Assembly (NCBI RefSeq): GCF_021726515.1
Contig: NZ_JAKKCJ010000008.1
Coordinates: 36,529 to 100,528 of the forward strand
Direction of reading: 5' to 3'
DNA length: 64,000 nt
Origin: Vibrio sp. CK2-1
GTDB lineage: Bacteria > Pseudomonadota > Gammaproteobacteria > Enterobacterales > Vibrionaceae
Below, in pieces: positions 52,704-64,000 of the stretch. How positions within the stretch are numbered: position 1 is the stretch's first letter; every line of letters begins with the position of its first letter. Position numbers and translations under genes: made by a program. The notes below the pieces were generated by a model. That model was not told the DNA's origin. It saw only the letters and a program-made list of their open reading frames with translations, and did not search any database.

Positions 52704-52731
52704 ATGACATAATATGTCGATTGTGTGACAG
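52704..52731 (-). promoter_or_regulatory. candidate Pho box upstream of pstC
   Basis: On the minus strand CTGTCAC (52731-52725), TCGACAT and ATGTCAT recur at roughly 10-11-bp steps, resembling the PhoB direct repeat CTGTCAT. The element sits about 30-50 bases before the pstC start and about 170 bases before ppk. Control by PhoB is inferred. Confidence 0.6.
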
Positions 52732-52897
52732 TTTTATTACTATACTTTGATTTGTAGTTGATTTTACTACTATTGCTTCTTTATATAAGCCTCATTGAAA
52801 TAAAAGTGTCACAAAAAACCACTAACGTACTCTATTAGATATGGTAAAGGATTCCATTCTCTCTCCCCTTCTCTACTAATACATGCTGGATGGTAAA

Positions 52898-54973
52898 ATG
52901 AGCTCCGAGAAACTCTACATAGAAAAAGAACTAAGTTGGCTATCGTTTAATGAACGCGTCTTACAAGAAGCGGCCGATAAAACAGTTCCTCTGATTGAAC
53001 GTGTACGTTTTTTAGGGATCTTTTCTAGTAATTTAGATGAGTTTTATAAAGTTCGCTTTGCTGATGTAAAACGTCGCATTTTAATCAGCCAAGAAAGTGG
53101 TAGCAACGACAGCCCTAAACATCTTTTAACCAAGATGCAGTCGAAAGTATTAAAGCTTAATCAACGATTTGATGAATTGTATAACGAATTAATACTCGAA
53201 ATGGCTCGACGCCGCATATTCTTAGTTAACGAATCACAGCTGCAAGAATCTCAACAAAAATGGATCAAAAAGTATTTCCAACGTGAAGTGCTTCCTCACA
53301 TCACCCCCTTTTTGATGAATAAAGATACCGACGTACTGAGCTTTTTAAAGGATGAGCATTCTTACCTTACTGCGGAAATCATTCATCAAGACCAAAAGAA
53401 TTATGCCTTAATTGATATTCCCACCGATCATCTTCCGCGCTTCATTATGGTACCGGAACAAAAAGGTAAGAGACGTAAAACGATTATACTGCTTGATAAT
53501 ATTATTCGCTTTTGTCTGGATGATATTTTCAAAGGCTTCTTTGAATACGATGAGCTTAATTGCTACACCATGACCATGACGCGTGACGCTGAATATGATT
53601 TACGCCATGAGGTTGAACACAGTTTATTAGAGCAGATGTCGGAAGGGGTCAACCAGCGCCTGACTGCTATGCCTGTGCGACTCGTCTATCAACGAGATAT
53701 GCCGGAAGATCTACTTAAATATTTATGTGAAAAGCTAAACATGAGTAGTTATGACAGCTTAATTCCTGGTGGCCGTTATCATAACTTTAAAGATTTCACT
53801 GGCTTTCCAAACGTGGGAAGGGACTACTTAGAAAACAAACCTTTAGCGCCACTTAAATGTGCTGATTTTGATGGTTATCCAAATAACTTTGAAGCCATCA
53901 GCGCGCAAGATATTTTATTGTATTATCCGTATCACAGCTTTGACCATATTACCGAGTTAGTTCGACAGGCTTCTTTTGATCCCAAAGTAATCAGTATCAA
54001 AATCAATATTTATCGTGTTGCAAAAAACTCGAAGCTGATGAATTCCTTGATGGATGCGGTACACAACAAAAAGAAAGTCACCGTGGTGGTTGAGCTGCAA
54101 GCTCGTTTTGACGAAGAAGCCAATATTGAATGGGCTAAATTACTAACGGATGCCGGTGTACATGTTATTTTCGGCGCACCAGGATTAAAAATACACTCAA
54201 AACTATTACTGATTACTCGTAGAGAAGATGATGAATTAAAGCGTTACGCTCATATTGGTACCGGTAACTTTCACGAAAAAACCGCTCGAATTTATACCGA
54301 CTTCGCTTTGTTAACTGCAGATCCACAATTAACCAGCGAAGTGAAAAGTGTCTTTGGTTATATTGAAAACCCTTATCGCCCTGTCAAATTTACTCAATTG
54401 ATGGTGTCACCACGCAATGCTCGCCAACAAATTTATAAATTAATAGACAATGAAATCGCCATTGCTAAAGAAGGTCGCCCCGCTGGTATTACTTTAAAAG
54501 TAAACAACCTAGTCGATAAGGGCCTCGTTAATAAGTTATACGGCGCAAGCAATGCTGGGGTTAAAATCCGCATGATCGTTCGCGGCATGTGCTCATTAGT
54601 ACCTGGCATTCCTGGGGTGAGTGAAAACATTTCAATTATTAGTATTGTCGATCGATTTTTAGAACACCCTAGGGTCGTTGTGACTGAAAATGATGGCGAT
54701 CCAAAAGTTTATATTTCTTCAGCCGACTGGATGACACGTAACTTAGATTATCGAATCGAAGTCGCAACCCCTATCCATTCTCAACGATTAAAACAACGGA
54801 TCATCGATATTCTCAACATTCATTTTATTGATACCGTCAAAGCCAGACGTATCGATAAAGAGATGAGTAACAGCTATGTACCACGCGGCAATCGAAAAAA
54901 AGTCCGCTCACAAATTGCTATTTATGATTATTTAAAGCAAATTGAGAGGAAGGCTCGTTTAAAAACAGAATAA
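52898..54973 (+). CDS. ppk1: polyphosphate kinase 1
   Basis: This 691-residue enzyme makes long-chain polyphosphate from ATP. Characteristic segments are [19 protein letters not shown] at the start, [17 protein letters not shown] (near 400), and the phospho-histidine in [18 protein letters not shown] (near 445-462). I use the ATG at 52898 (MSSEKLYIE...), preceded by GGATGG; the ATG at 52883 is less likely. It is divergent from pstC and followed by ppx 10 bp later. Confidence 0.97.
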   Translation: MSSEKLYIEKELSWLSFNERVLQEAADKTVPLIERVRFLGIFSSNLDEFYKVRFADVKRRILISQESGSNDSPKHLLTKMQSKVLKLNQRFDELYNELILEMARRRIFLVNESQLQESQQKWIKKYFQREVLPHITPFLMNKDTDVLSFLKDEHSYLTAEIIHQDQKNYALIDIPTDHLPRFIMVPEQKGKRRKTIILLDNIIRFCLDDIFKGFFEYDELNCYTMTMTRDAEYDLRHEVEHSLLEQMSEGVNQRLTAMPVRLVYQRDMPEDLLKYLCEKLNMSSYDSLIPGGRYHNFKDFTGFPNVGRDYLENKPLAPLKCADFDGYPNNFEAISAQDILLYYPYHSFDHITELVRQASFDPKVISIKINIYRVAKNSKLMNSLMDAVHNKKKVTVVVELQARFDEEANIEWAKLLTDAGVHVIFGAPGLKIHSKLLLITRREDDELKRYAHIGTGNFHEKTARIYTDFALLTADPQLTSEVKSVFGYIENPYRPVKFTQLMVSPRNARQQIYKLIDNEIAIAKEGRPAGITLKVNNLVDKGLVNKLYGASNAGVKIRMIVRGMCSLVPGIPGVSENISIISIVDRFLEHPRVVVTENDGDPKVYISSADWMTRNLDYRIEVATPIHSQRLKQRIIDILNIHFIDTVKARRIDKEMSNSYVPRGNRKKVRSQIAIYDYLKQIERKARLKTE

Positions 54974-54983
54974 ATAGGTATTT

Positions 54984-56525
54984 ATGAATCTAGCAACCGA
55001 ACCAAGTATTAGGCACATTGCCGCTATCGATTTAGGCTCAAACAGTTTTCACATGGTGGTGGCCAAAGTCACTGGCCATGATTTGCAAATTGTCAGTCGC
55101 CATAAACAACGTGTTCGGTTAGCTGATGGTTTAGATTCACATATGAACTTAGACAATACCGCAATGCAACGTGGCTTGGACTGTCTCGCCATGTTTGCTG
55201 AACGTATACAAGACTTCGATGCCGATAACGTCAGGATCGCGGCAACACATACGCTTCGCCAAGCCAATAATGCTCATATATTTCTCTCTCGTGCTCGTCA
55301 TGTATTACCCTTTCCAATTGAAGTGATTGCAGGTGTTGAAGAAGCACGCTTAATTTATTTAGGCGTTGCCCATACTCAACCTGAGTGGGAGAAAAAGTTT
55401 GTTATTGATATCGGTGGTGGCAGTACTGAAATGATCATTGGTGCTGGCTTTGAACCTCAACTACTTAATAGTAAGCAGTTAGGTTGCGTCAGTTATACCA
55501 ATAAATTTTTCCACAATGGGAAGTTATCAAAGAAGAACTTCTCTAAAGCTATCTTAGCGGCTCAGCAAAAGTTAGAAGCCTTATGTAAACCATACAAGAA
55601 GTTAGGTTGGGATGCTGCAATAGGCTCTTCGGGTACGATAAAAGCAATCAGAGAAGTCCTCATTGGTATGGGGCATGAAGATGGCATTATCACCTTAGAA
55701 CGACTCAACCAACTGGTTGAAGAATTGTGCAAACTAGATCAAATTGATGATATTAAGCTCGAAGGTTTAACCGATGAACGGAAACCTGTATTTGCAGCTG
55801 GTGTCGCGATTTTATTAGCTATATTTGAATCGTTTTGCATCAAACAACTGCATTTTTCCGATGGTGCATTACGTGAAGGTTTAATGTATGAAATGGAAGA
55901 GCGATTCCAGCGTTCAGATATTCGCATGCGTACCGCAGAAAACCTTGCCGATAAACATCAAGTTGATGTGAGTCATGCTAAAAATGTACGTAATCAAGCT
56001 GAGCGCTTTTTAAAACAAGTAGGTTCAGAACTCGATATAAAACCTAAAAGCGGACTTTGCAGCTTATTATCCTGGGGAGCCTTACTACATGAAGTTGGGC
56101 TTAGTATTAGCTATAAAGGCTTTCACCGCCATTCTGCTTACATCCTTCAACACACCAACATGCCGGGATTTAACCAAGAACAACAACAAGTTCTTGCTGC
56201 ATTAGTTCGTTTTCAACGTAAAGCCCTTAAACTGCAAGAAATGCCCGAATTAACCATTTATAAGAAAAAACAAATACTACCTTTAATTGCCATATTACGT
56301 TTAGCGATCGTCGTTAATGGGCAGCGAAAAGAAGAAAATGAGCTGCCTAAGTTGACTATTTCAGTGGAAACAATAAACGGTGGAAAGAATGAAGAAGGTG
56401 CTGATCAACTATGGAAACTAGCTTGTGAAGATGAAGATTGGCTAGATAACAATCGCTTATTACATGCCGACTTACAAACAGAGCAGCAATATTGGAGCAA
56501 TGCGGGTTGGAACCTCAGCTTTTAA
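54984..56525 (+). CDS. ppx: exopolyphosphatase
   Basis: This 513-residue Ppx/GppA family enzyme releases phosphate from polyphosphate ends. N-terminal [15 protein letters not shown] (near 13-27) and [10 protein letters not shown] (near 146-155) are the ASKHA-fold motifs, and the C-terminal half holds an HD-like helical domain. It is 10 bp after ppk1, an operon that pairs polymer synthesis with breakdown. Confidence 0.96.
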   Translation: MNLATEPSIRHIAAIDLGSNSFHMVVAKVTGHDLQIVSRHKQRVRLADGLDSHMNLDNTAMQRGLDCLAMFAERIQDFDADNVRIAATHTLRQANNAHIFLSRARHVLPFPIEVIAGVEEARLIYLGVAHTQPEWEKKFVIDIGGGSTEMIIGAGFEPQLLNSKQLGCVSYTNKFFHNGKLSKKNFSKAILAAQQKLEALCKPYKKLGWDAAIGSSGTIKAIREVLIGMGHEDGIITLERLNQLVEELCKLDQIDDIKLEGLTDERKPVFAAGVAILLAIFESFCIKQLHFSDGALREGLMYEMEERFQRSDIRMRTAENLADKHQVDVSHAKNVRNQAERFLKQVGSELDIKPKSGLCSLLSWGALLHEVGLSISYKGFHRHSAYILQHTNMPGFNQEQQQVLAALVRFQRKALKLQEMPELTIYKKKQILPLIAILRLAIVVNGQRKEENELPKLTISVETINGGKNEEGADQLWKLACEDEDWLDNNRLLHADLQTEQQYWSNAGWNLSF

Positions 56526-56566
56526 AGCGATATACCCTTTATTGCCATGACAACTTTTTTGAACGT

Positions 56567-56598
56567 TAAAACAGCCTTTTTCAAGGCTGTTTTTATTT
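56567..56598. terminator. intrinsic terminator between ppx and pstS
   Basis: AAAACAGCC and GGCTGTTTTT form a stem around TTTTTCAA, with T on both 3' sides. It lies between convergent ppx and pstS. Confidence 0.88.
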
Positions 56599-56661
56599 AT
56601 AAAGATTAAACTAAGCTGTTTAGAAAACGTTTATCATTTTTCGAATGACTTCTCTAATAAA

Positions 56662-57624
56662 TTAACGCAAGCCGACTTTCTGCAGTTGAGCATTGGCCAG
56701 TTCACGTGATAGAGGAACATAACCATCCTTCTCCACCCCTCTTTGTCCTTGTTTAGAGTATATAAACTTTAAAAATTCAGCCTGTGGTCGAGGCAGTGGC
56801 TTTAATGGATTCTTATTTACATAAACATATAAATAACGAGCGAGTGGATAACGACCATCTAAAATATTATCTCGAGTTGGATAAATATAATCTTGCCCTT
56901 CAAGAGCAATGGGGATCAATTTCGCTTTTGATACTTGATAACCCACACCAGAATAGCCAATGCTATTAATTGAAGAGGCAACAGATTGCACAACAGAAGC
57001 TGAGCCAGGTTGTTCATTCACTTGCCTTTTAAAGTCACCTTTGCACAATGCATGTTGCTTAAAGTAACCATAAGTACCTGATACCGAATTACGACCAAAA
57101 AGTTGGAAACCTAACTTAGCCCACTCGGTATTTATGCCTAGTTGTTGCCACTTATTTAATGGTGCGGTTGCTCCACATTTTAACGTTGATGAAAAAATGG
57201 CATCCACTTGTGAAAAGTTTAAACCTTCAATTGGGTTATCTTTATGTACAAAAATACCAATTGCATCAATGGCAATTTTTAATTGAACTGGTGGGTACCC
57301 ATATTGACGCTCAAAAGCCTCCAATTCTTTGGCTTTCATAGGGCGACTCATTGGGCCAAGTTGTGATGTTCCTTCTGTCAAAGCTGTTGGTGCCGTTGAT
57401 GAGCCAGAAGATTGAAGCTGCATATTAATATTAGGGTAAATACGTTGAAAATCTTCCGCCCACACAGAGGTCAATGTCGCAAGAGTGTCCGAACCTACAG
57501 AAGATATAGTTCCCGACATTCCTGATACTTTATGGTAGCTGTCAAGCTCATCACTAGCGATTTCCTTTGCCAGACAAGGCATTGAAAATACGACCATCAA
57601 ACAAGCGAGTACTGCGTAACGCAT
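56662..57624 (-). CDS. pstS: phosphate ABC transporter substrate-binding protein PstS
   Basis: This 320-residue periplasmic phosphate-binding protein has a signal peptide (about 1-20, ending PCLA). It contains SSGSSTAPTALTEGTSQLGPMSRPM (near 70-95), with the phosphate-binding Ser/Thr-rich loop, and NSVSGTYGYFKQHAL (near 180). The start at 57624 is supported by AAGGAAG upstream. It lies 16 bp after phoR, so it is in the phoBR transcription unit, unlike E. coli, where it heads pstSCAB. Confidence 0.93.
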   Translation of the reverse strand: MRYAVLACLMVVFSMPCLAKEIASDELDSYHKVSGMSGTISSVGSDTLATLTSVWAEDFQRIYPNINMQLQSSGSSTAPTALTEGTSQLGPMSRPMKAKELEAFERQYGYPPVQLKIAIDAIGIFVHKDNPIEGLNFSQVDAIFSSTLKCGATAPLNKWQQLGINTEWAKLGFQLFGRNSVSGTYGYFKQHALCKGDFKRQVNEQPGSASVVQSVASSINSIGYSGVGYQVSKAKLIPIALEGQDYIYPTRDNILDGRYPLARYLYVYVNKNPLKPLPRPQAEFLKFIYSKQGQRGVEKDGYVPLSRELANAQLQKVGLR

Positions 57625-57640
57625 ATTCTTCCTTTGCATG

Positions 57641-58948
57641 TTATGAAATTGAACGAGCGACAAGCTTCTTAGGTAATACGAACGAAAAGCAACTACCTCT
57701 ATCGACTTCACTGGTGATCTCTAAATAAGACTCATGGTGGCTTAATGCGTGCTTAGCAATTGCCAAACCAAGCCCACTACCACCAGTTTCACGGGACCGA
57801 GCTTTATCCACTCGATAGAAACGTTCTGTTAATCGGTTAATATGTTGAGGCTCAATGCCATCACCAGAGTCTTCAACCGATAGGCATGCACCTTCAGACG
57901 TTTCATACCATTTAACATGTACATCTGCCCCCGCCGGAGTGTACTTAACGGCGTTATACACTAGGTTTGAAATGGCACTGCGTAGCTGCTCTTCATCACC
58001 ATATACCGTCATGTTCTTATCGATATCAAACACAATTTTATGTTGATTATCACCACTTAACGCGATGGCTTCTTTTTCTAAAATTTCTAACATCGCCGGC
58101 ACATTCACAATTTCATCAAGCTCATGAATCGGTGATGCTTCAATCTTCGAGAGTGTCAGCAATTGTTCAACCAAGGCATTCATACGCGACAATTGCTCAG
58201 TCATCACACCATGCGCCTTCGACCACATTGGTCCCGCCAAGATTTCAGGATCTTCAGTCATCTCAAGATAACCTTGCAATACCGTCATCGGCGTTCTTAA
58301 TTCATGGGAAACATTAGCAAAGAAGTTTCTACGCATCCCTTCCAGTTGTTTTAATTGCGTCACATCACGCACAACCATCAGGTGCTCACCATCGGTATAA
58401 GGTACAATACGCAATTCTAAAATACGCTCAGGCGTAAGCGGAGATAGCATTTCAAGCGGTTCAGTAAAATCTTGCTTAGAAAGGTATTTAATAAAATCAG
58501 GCGTGCGAATTAAATTGGCGATCGGTTGCCCTGAATCATCTGGCCAACGAAAGCCAAGTAGCGATTGAGCGAGTTTATTGCACCAGACAATATTGCCTTC
58601 ACTACGAAATACCACCACGGCATCGGGTAAGGATTCCGCACCATTTCTAAAACGACGAATTAAATTGGCGAGTTCTTTTCTACGACGACGCTGCTTTTGC
58701 TGCAAACGATAAATACCGTTAAATACCGGTTCCCAATGGCCAGTACCTGAAGGTGGGCTCAAGCGTTTTTCATCCCACAGCCATTCAGATAAGCGTATTT
58801 GGTTATGCAATTGCCATAAGAGTTGTAATACGGTAGCGGCAAATAAGAGCCAGCCCATATAACCAAAAAACCAGCCAATTATTAGCCACGGAAGGTAAAA
58901 AAAAGCCAGCGACCAAGCTAGCTTTTTTCTGGTTAACCTTTCAACCAT
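57641..58948 (-). CDS. phoR: phosphate regulon sensor histidine kinase PhoR
   Basis: This 435-residue sensor kinase has two N-terminal membrane helices (about 10-45), a PAS domain (about 95-200), a HisKA domain with the phospho-accepting His in [19 protein letters not shown] (near 213), and a catalytic ATPase domain with [15 protein letters not shown] and GGSGLGLAI. It works with PhoB and is controlled by PstSCAB-PhoU. 36 bp after phoB. Confidence 0.97.
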   Translation of the reverse strand: MVERLTRKKLAWSLAFFYLPWLIIGWFFGYMGWLLFAATVLQLLWQLHNQIRLSEWLWDEKRLSPPSGTGHWEPVFNGIYRLQQKQRRRRKELANLIRRFRNGAESLPDAVVVFRSEGNIVWCNKLAQSLLGFRWPDDSGQPIANLIRTPDFIKYLSKQDFTEPLEMLSPLTPERILELRIVPYTDGEHLMVVRDVTQLKQLEGMRRNFFANVSHELRTPMTVLQGYLEMTEDPEILAGPMWSKAHGVMTEQLSRMNALVEQLLTLSKIEASPIHELDEIVNVPAMLEILEKEAIALSGDNQHKIVFDIDKNMTVYGDEEQLRSAISNLVYNAVKYTPAGADVHVKWYETSEGACLSVEDSGDGIEPQHINRLTERFYRVDKARSRETGGSGLGLAIAKHALSHHESYLEITSEVDRGSCFSFVLPKKLVARSIS

Positions 58949-58984
58949 TCAGTTCGATACTCCGTCATTCGGATAAAATATAAA

Positions 58985-59674
58985 TTAAGCTCGTGTTGAG
59001 AAACGGTAACCTGCACCACGTACGGTTTGAACAAGTTTATCGTGACCTTCTTGCTCCAATGCTTTTCTCAAGCGACGAATATGTACATCAACCGTGCGAT
59101 CTTCAACATAAACATTGGTGCCCCAAACGTTATTCAATAACTGTTCACGGCTATAGACTCGCTCTTGATGCGTCATAAAGAAATGTAGCATTTTAAACTC
59201 AGTCGGCCCCATGTCGAGTGGAGAATCATTCGCTGTCACACGGTGAGAGACAGGATCGAGTTTTAATCCTTGAACATCAATGACATCTTCTACTGCTGTA
59301 GGTGTAACACGACGAATAACCGCTTTTAAGCGAGCGACGAGTTCTTTAGGAGAAAAAGGTTTGGTAATGTAATCATCCGCACCGACTTCTAAACCGCGAA
59401 CTTTATCTTCTTCTTCACCACGTGCAGTAAGCATCACGACAGGAATATTTCGGGTTAACTCTTCACGCTTAAGGTGTTTAATAAAATTGATACCGGAACC
59501 GCCTGGTAACATCCAATCTAATAAGATCAAATCCGGATAGGGTTCGCACAATTTATTAATGGCGGTATCGTAATCTTCAGCTTCAACCGGTTGGTACCCT
59601 TTTTGTTCTAAAACAAAGCACAACATTTCCCTGATAGGAGCTTCATCTTCAACAACCAAAATTCTTCTCGACAT
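58985..59674 (-). CDS. phoB: phosphate regulon response regulator PhoB
   Basis: This 229-residue OmpR-type regulator has a receiver domain (phospho-acceptor Asp in [11 protein letters not shown] near 53, Lys in [11 protein letters not shown] near 105) and a winged-helix DNA-binding domain with [14 protein letters not shown] and VRGAGYRF. I use the ATG at 59674, giving [11 protein letters not shown]. It activates Pho-box promoters such as its own and pstC. Confidence 0.97.
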   Translation of the reverse strand: MSRRILVVEDEAPIREMLCFVLEQKGYQPVEAEDYDTAINKLCEPYPDLILLDWMLPGGSGINFIKHLKREELTRNIPVVMLTARGEEEDKVRGLEVGADDYITKPFSPKELVARLKAVIRRVTPTAVEDVIDVQGLKLDPVSHRVTANDSPLDMGPTEFKMLHFFMTHQERVYSREQLLNNVWGTNVYVEDRTVDVHIRRLRKALEQEGHDKLVQTVRGAGYRFSTRA

Positions 59675-59751
59675 ACCCAAAAATCCTTTCGCGTCTACTT
59701 TACTAATTTAAATTAGCCAAAATTAATCTGCTACTTATTATGTGTCTTAAG

Positions 59752-59801
59752 TATGACAGTTTTGTGACTTCTGCAAAGTAATTTTCATATAACTGTCAAC
59801 C
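59752..59801 (-). promoter_or_regulatory. candidate Pho boxes upstream of phoB
   Basis: On the minus strand AAGTCAC-AAAA-CTGTCAT (59770-59753) fits two Pho-box heptamers at an 11-bp step. A further TGACAGTTAT half site lies upstream near 59792-59800. Autoregulation of phoBR by PhoB is known in enterobacteria and inferred here. Confidence 0.6.
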
Positions 59802-59930
59802 AATCATGGTTATTTTGTCACAGCAACCATTGCTTTAAGTCAGAACTGCGTTGAATACTCTCCTTCACTTTGACTAAGTGAATAAATCTTCTATGATAGG
59901 CGTCCAATTTCCAGACTGAGTATGAGAGTT

Positions 59931-60842
59931 ATGTGGTTTAAGAATTGTTTAGTGTACCGTTTCAATCGTGAAATTAACTTTGATGTTGATAAACTCGAAT
60001 CTCAACTCGCTGAATTTAAGTTCACGCCTTGTGGTAGCCAAGATAAGCAAAAATTTGGCTGGACGAGTGTACTGAATAAGCACTCAGATGTATTAACTCA
60101 CATCGCTGGTGATCACATTCTGATCAAAGCAAAAAAAGAAGAGAAGCTGCTTCCTGCTTCAGTAATTAAAGACTCACTACAAGACAAAATTGATCTGCTT
60201 GAACAACAAGAAGGTCGACCTCTTAAGAAAAAAGAAAAAGATGATCTTAAAGATGAAATCTTAATCGACTTATTACCACGTGCGTTTAGTCGTCATAACT
60301 TTACATCAATTTTAATCATGCCAAAGCTTGGCTTTATTGTGGTGGATTCAAGCAGCAGTAAAAAAGCGGAAGATGCACTCGCTCTACTACGCAAAACCTT
60401 AGGTAGTCTTCCTGTTGTACCAGCTATTCCAGAAGTTGCGATTGAAACCAGTTTAACCGAATGGGTAAAAACCGGCGATCTACCACAAGGTCTGCAACTA
60501 TTAGATGAAGCTGAGTTCCATTCTTTACAGGAAGAAGGCGGGATCATTCGTTGTAAGAAACAAGAGCTGAGCGCGGAAGAAATTCAAAACCATATCGCTG
60601 CCGATAAAGTGGTAACAAAACTGGCGCTTGATTGGCAAGAACGTATTGAATTTGTACTGGCTGCCGATGTCAGCATTAAACGTTTAAAATTCAGCGATGA
60701 ATTAAAAGACACCAATGAAGACATTCCTCGTGAAGACCAAGCTCAACGTTTTGATGCAGATTTTGCTCTAATGTGCGGTGAATTCGACGCATTTTTCCCG
60801 CAACTATTTGATGCACTAGGTGGATTACCGAAAAACAATTAA
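59931..60842 (+). CDS. rdgC: recombination-associated protein RdgC
   Basis: This 303-residue protein binds double-stranded DNA as a ring-shaped dimer and modulates RecA. The start [13 protein letters not shown] and the length equal those of E. coli RdgC. I use the ATG at 59931 with GAGAG upstream, instead of the ATG at 59922. It is divergent from phoB. Confidence 0.96.
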   Translation: MWFKNCLVYRFNREINFDVDKLESQLAEFKFTPCGSQDKQKFGWTSVLNKHSDVLTHIAGDHILIKAKKEEKLLPASVIKDSLQDKIDLLEQQEGRPLKKKEKDDLKDEILIDLLPRAFSRHNFTSILIMPKLGFIVVDSSSSKKAEDALALLRKTLGSLPVVPAIPEVAIETSLTEWVKTGDLPQGLQLLDEAEFHSLQEEGGIIRCKKQELSAEEIQNHIAADKVVTKLALDWQERIEFVLAADVSIKRLKFSDELKDTNEDIPREDQAQRFDADFALMCGEFDAFFPQLFDALGGLPKNN

Positions 60843-60864
60843 TCGTTAAATCCTAACCATTATC

Positions 60865-60892
60865 CAGAGCTTTGTTACACAGCAAGGCTCTG
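60865..60892 (+). terminator. weak terminator of rdgC
   Basis: CAGAGCTTTG and CAAGGCTCTG form an imperfect stem followed after three bases by TTTATTTATT, 23 bp after the rdgC stop. Confidence 0.6.
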
Positions 60893-61024
60893 CTGTTTAT
60901 TTATTCCCTACTTCCCTTGTGCTTTTCTCGCTTTTCTTCTTAACTTGGCGTAAAATTCGCTCCCCTAATTTATACCGCTTGGTGGTATGAATCTGACCTG
61001 AAATCAGACCTAGAGAAATACATT

Positions 61025-62684
<1,660 letters not shown>

Positions 62685-62735
62685 TCATCAATTGTTAGCT
62701 AATTAAAATTCTATAAACGTTGAATAAACAAAATG

Positions 62736-62770
62736 GCCTGCTGCACTTATCATGCAACAGGCGATTTTTT
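62736..62770. terminator. intrinsic terminator after yfhL
   Basis: GCCTG-CT-GCA and TGC-AA-CAGGC form an imperfect stem followed by GATTTTTT, between convergent yfhL and the nitroreductase gene. The minus strand also has ATTTTG after the stem. Confidence 0.8.
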
Positions 62771-62789
62771 ATGCTCATTTAAAGATGAA

Positions 62790-63512
62790 TTACTTCGTCG
62801 CCAACCCTTTAGAATTTAAGTAGTCACGGATAAATGGACGTGACTCTTGGCTTAGTCGACTACTAATATGATCCGACCACGATCCTGACTTTTGATTACT
62901 ACCGCGCGTCTGATAATAATGGCTAGTCTCAGCATCGTATTTCTTGATTGCTTGCTCTGAAAGCGGTTGATATCCATCTTGATGCACCATGACCCTCTGT
63001 GGCAAACGAGGCTTAATTTGTGGATCTTGATCTGGATGACCTAAACACATCCCAAACATCACTGCACAATATTTCGGAAGACCTAACAATTCATCGACTT
63101 CTTTAGGTGCATTACGTAAGCCACCAATATAAACACCACCTAAGCCTAGTGACTCTGCAGCAAGTAGTGTATTTTGCGCCATAATACCGGCATCAATCGC
63201 GCCAATTAATGTCAGTTCAGTGAACTCTGGTTTCACTTCGGGTGATAATTGAAAGTGGCGTTGATAATCGATACAAAACACTAAAAACTCAGCGGCCGTT
63301 TCAACATATTTTTGCCCGCCAGCAAACTCAGCCAATGCAGCACGTTTAGTCGGGTCGGTAACACGAATGATCGAGGTAGTTTGGAGAAAGCTAGATGATG
63401 ATGCTGAGATTCCCGCAGACAAGATAGACTCTAATTGCTCAGAAGCGATCGGTTGCTCGGTAAACTTACGAATTGAGCGGTGGTTTAGCATAGTTTCAAT
63501 AGTCGAATTCAT
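62790..63512 (-). CDS. frp: NADPH-dependent flavin reductase / nitroreductase, NfsA/Frp type
   Basis: This 240-residue FMN enzyme matches the length and pattern of Vibrio harveyi Frp, from memory: MNSTIETMLNHRSIRKFTEQPI at the start, ASSSSFLQ (near 37-44), FCIDYQRH, and GVYIGGLRN with MFGMCLGHPDQDP. Such enzymes reduce FMN or nitroaromatics with NADPH and can supply FMNH2 to luciferase. The chosen ATG at 63512 has AGAGGAG upstream. No lux genes are visible here. Confidence 0.92.
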   Translation of the reverse strand: MNSTIETMLNHRSIRKFTEQPIASEQLESILSAGISASSSSFLQTTSIIRVTDPTKRAALAEFAGGQKYVETAAEFLVFCIDYQRHFQLSPEVKPEFTELTLIGAIDAGIMAQNTLLAAESLGLGGVYIGGLRNAPKEVDELLGLPKYCAVMFGMCLGHPDQDPQIKPRLPQRVMVHQDGYQPLSEQAIKKYDAETSHYYQTRGSNQKSGSWSDHISSRLSQESRPFIRDYLNSKGLATK

Positions 63513-63658
63513 ATCTTTCTCCTCTAATATTTGCCGCAACTCTACCACATTATCTCGCTTTGCTTTAATTGAGAATACGCAAAGAGAATATGAATAAAAA
63601 TCATATCTATAATTGAATTTAAAGCCAAAAGTACGACATGACTAGTCTTCTACTACGA

Positions 63659-63674
63659 GAATCCGCTGCTTTGC
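63659..63674. repeat. 16-bp fragment duplicating part of tRNA-Trp
   Basis: GAATCCGCTGCTTTGC matches 15 of 16 bases of tRNA-Trp at 63772-63787 (GAATCCGCTGCTCTGC), in the same orientation 113 bp away. It lies beyond the tRNA terminator. It may be a remnant of a duplicated tRNA or an old recombination site; chance cannot be excluded. Confidence 0.5.
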
Positions 63675-63692
63675 ATCAGATCCACTAAACGT

Positions 63693-63724
63693 AAAAAAGG
63701 CCTCAGCATTTCTGCTAAGGCCTT
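63693..63724 (-). terminator. intrinsic terminator of the rRNA/tRNA operon
   Basis: On the minus strand AAGGCCTTAGCA and TGCTGAGGCCTTTTTT form a strong stem with a T-run, six bases after the tRNA-Trp 3' end. Confidence 0.93.
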
Positions 63725-63729
63725 CAATA

Positions 63730-63806
<77 letters not shown>

Positions 63807-63876
63807 AAAACTTTGTTTATATTACTTTATATTGGCTAATAAAGTAAATTGTCTTTTTCTAATATTTAAGAAAAAG

Positions 63877-63953
63877 TGGCGGAGTGGACGGGACTCGAAC
63901 CCGCGACCCCCGGCGTGACAGGCCGGTATTCTAACCAACTGAACTACCACTCC
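63877..63953 (-). tRNA. tRNA-Asp (anticodon GTC)
   Basis: The minus strand folds into a 77-nt tRNA with encoded CCA. The acceptor stem is GGAGTGG/CCACTCC, and the anticodon stem CCGGC/GCCGG encloses CTGTCAC with anticodon GTC. It is close to E. coli tRNA-Asp and lies between 5S rRNA and tRNA-Trp. Confidence 0.97.
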
Positions 63954-63980
63954 GCAGTGTCTATTCAGTATTTCAATTCA

Positions 63981-64000
63981 AAGCCTGGCGATGTCCTACT
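63981..64000 (-). rRNA. rrf: 5S rRNA, 3' end only (cut by window edge)
   Basis: The last 20 bases on the minus strand read AGTAGGACATCGCCAGGCTT, the 3' end of a Vibrio-type 5S rRNA. With the two tRNAs downstream it shows that the window ends inside the distal part of an rRNA operon, transcribed on the minus strand. Confidence 0.85.

Noticed and set aside
60841..61024. Possible regulatory RNA between rdgC and yegQ
   Set aside because: Only a weak terminator-like stem is visible; nothing else in this gap is structured enough to claim.
62790..63512. Evidence for a lux system near the Frp-type reductase
   Set aside because: No luciferase or fatty acid reductase genes in the window; Frp-type enzymes are common in non-luminous vibrios.

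Overview
This window is a stretch of core chromosome from a marine gammaproteobacterium, almost certainly a Vibrio or a close relative within Vibrionaceae. The basis is gene order and product identity, read from the translations and compared with what I remember of Vibrio cholerae and Escherichia coli; no database search was run. Clade-typical marks are the phoB-phoR-pstS / ppx-ppk / pstC-pstA-pstB-phoU super-cluster with oversized PstC and PstA, an Frp-type flavin reductase/nitroreductase, the divergent oxyR / peroxiredoxin pair, and a 5S rRNA - tRNA-Asp - tRNA-Trp end of an rRNA operon. Composition is fairly AT-rich. I see no prophage, insertion sequence, integron or CRISPR array.

Layout. 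1-645 is an AT-rich gene-free leader, then a BCCT osmolyte transporter (646-2595). 2661-5994 is a glutathione-dependent formaldehyde detoxification locus (fghA, adhC, divergent LysR regulator) with a striking heptamer array and a 107-bp tandem duplication between fghA and adhC. 5991-6824 is a voltage-gated cation channel. 6940-12114 is a thiamine precursor salvage operon headed by a TPP riboswitch, in the order riboswitch, 53-codon ORF, thiZ, thiX, thiY, tenA, thiM, thiE. 12261-15670 is guaBA with a PurR-like operator. 15869-18999 holds xseA and a GAF/EAL protein. 19102-30668 is the familiar yfgJ-der-bamB-yfgM-hisS-ispG-rodZ-pilW-rlmN block, followed by ndk and pepB. 30979-36876 is the complete isc operon with twin IscR sites. 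36887-38597 holds divergent trmJ and suhB. 38790-44366 is queA-tgt-yajC-secD-secF. 44460-47011 holds oxyR, peroxiredoxin and cutC. 47110-59674 is the phosphate/polyphosphate super-cluster. 59931-63512 holds rdgC, yegQ-yfhL and frp. The window ends in tRNA-Trp, tRNA-Asp and the 3' end of a 5S rRNA gene, all on the minus strand.

How parts work together. ThiXYZ would import a pyrimidine precursor, TenA would trim it, ThiM would phosphorylate the thiazole, and ThiE would join the halves. The HMP-phosphate kinase ThiD is not in the operon. The isc genes form a full Fe-S assembly line under IscR feedback, and several neighbours (IspG, RlmN, YegQ partner YfhL) need Fe-S clusters. PhoBR, PstSCAB and PhoU couple phosphate uptake and sensing to polyphosphate synthesis and breakdown by Ppk and Ppx.

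The least ordinary material is not a new protein system but small-scale DNA structure. It comprises heptamer-phased CG repeats at three or more intergenic sites, a 107-bp tandem duplication, a 15-nt minisatellite at the thiZ start, an in-frame 24-bp duplication of the thiX stop region, three consecutive hairpins between bamB and der, a dispersed CCAAGTRA repeat, and an uncharacterised small ORF placed between the TPP riboswitch and thiZ with translational coupling. I found no clear undescribed multi-gene system.
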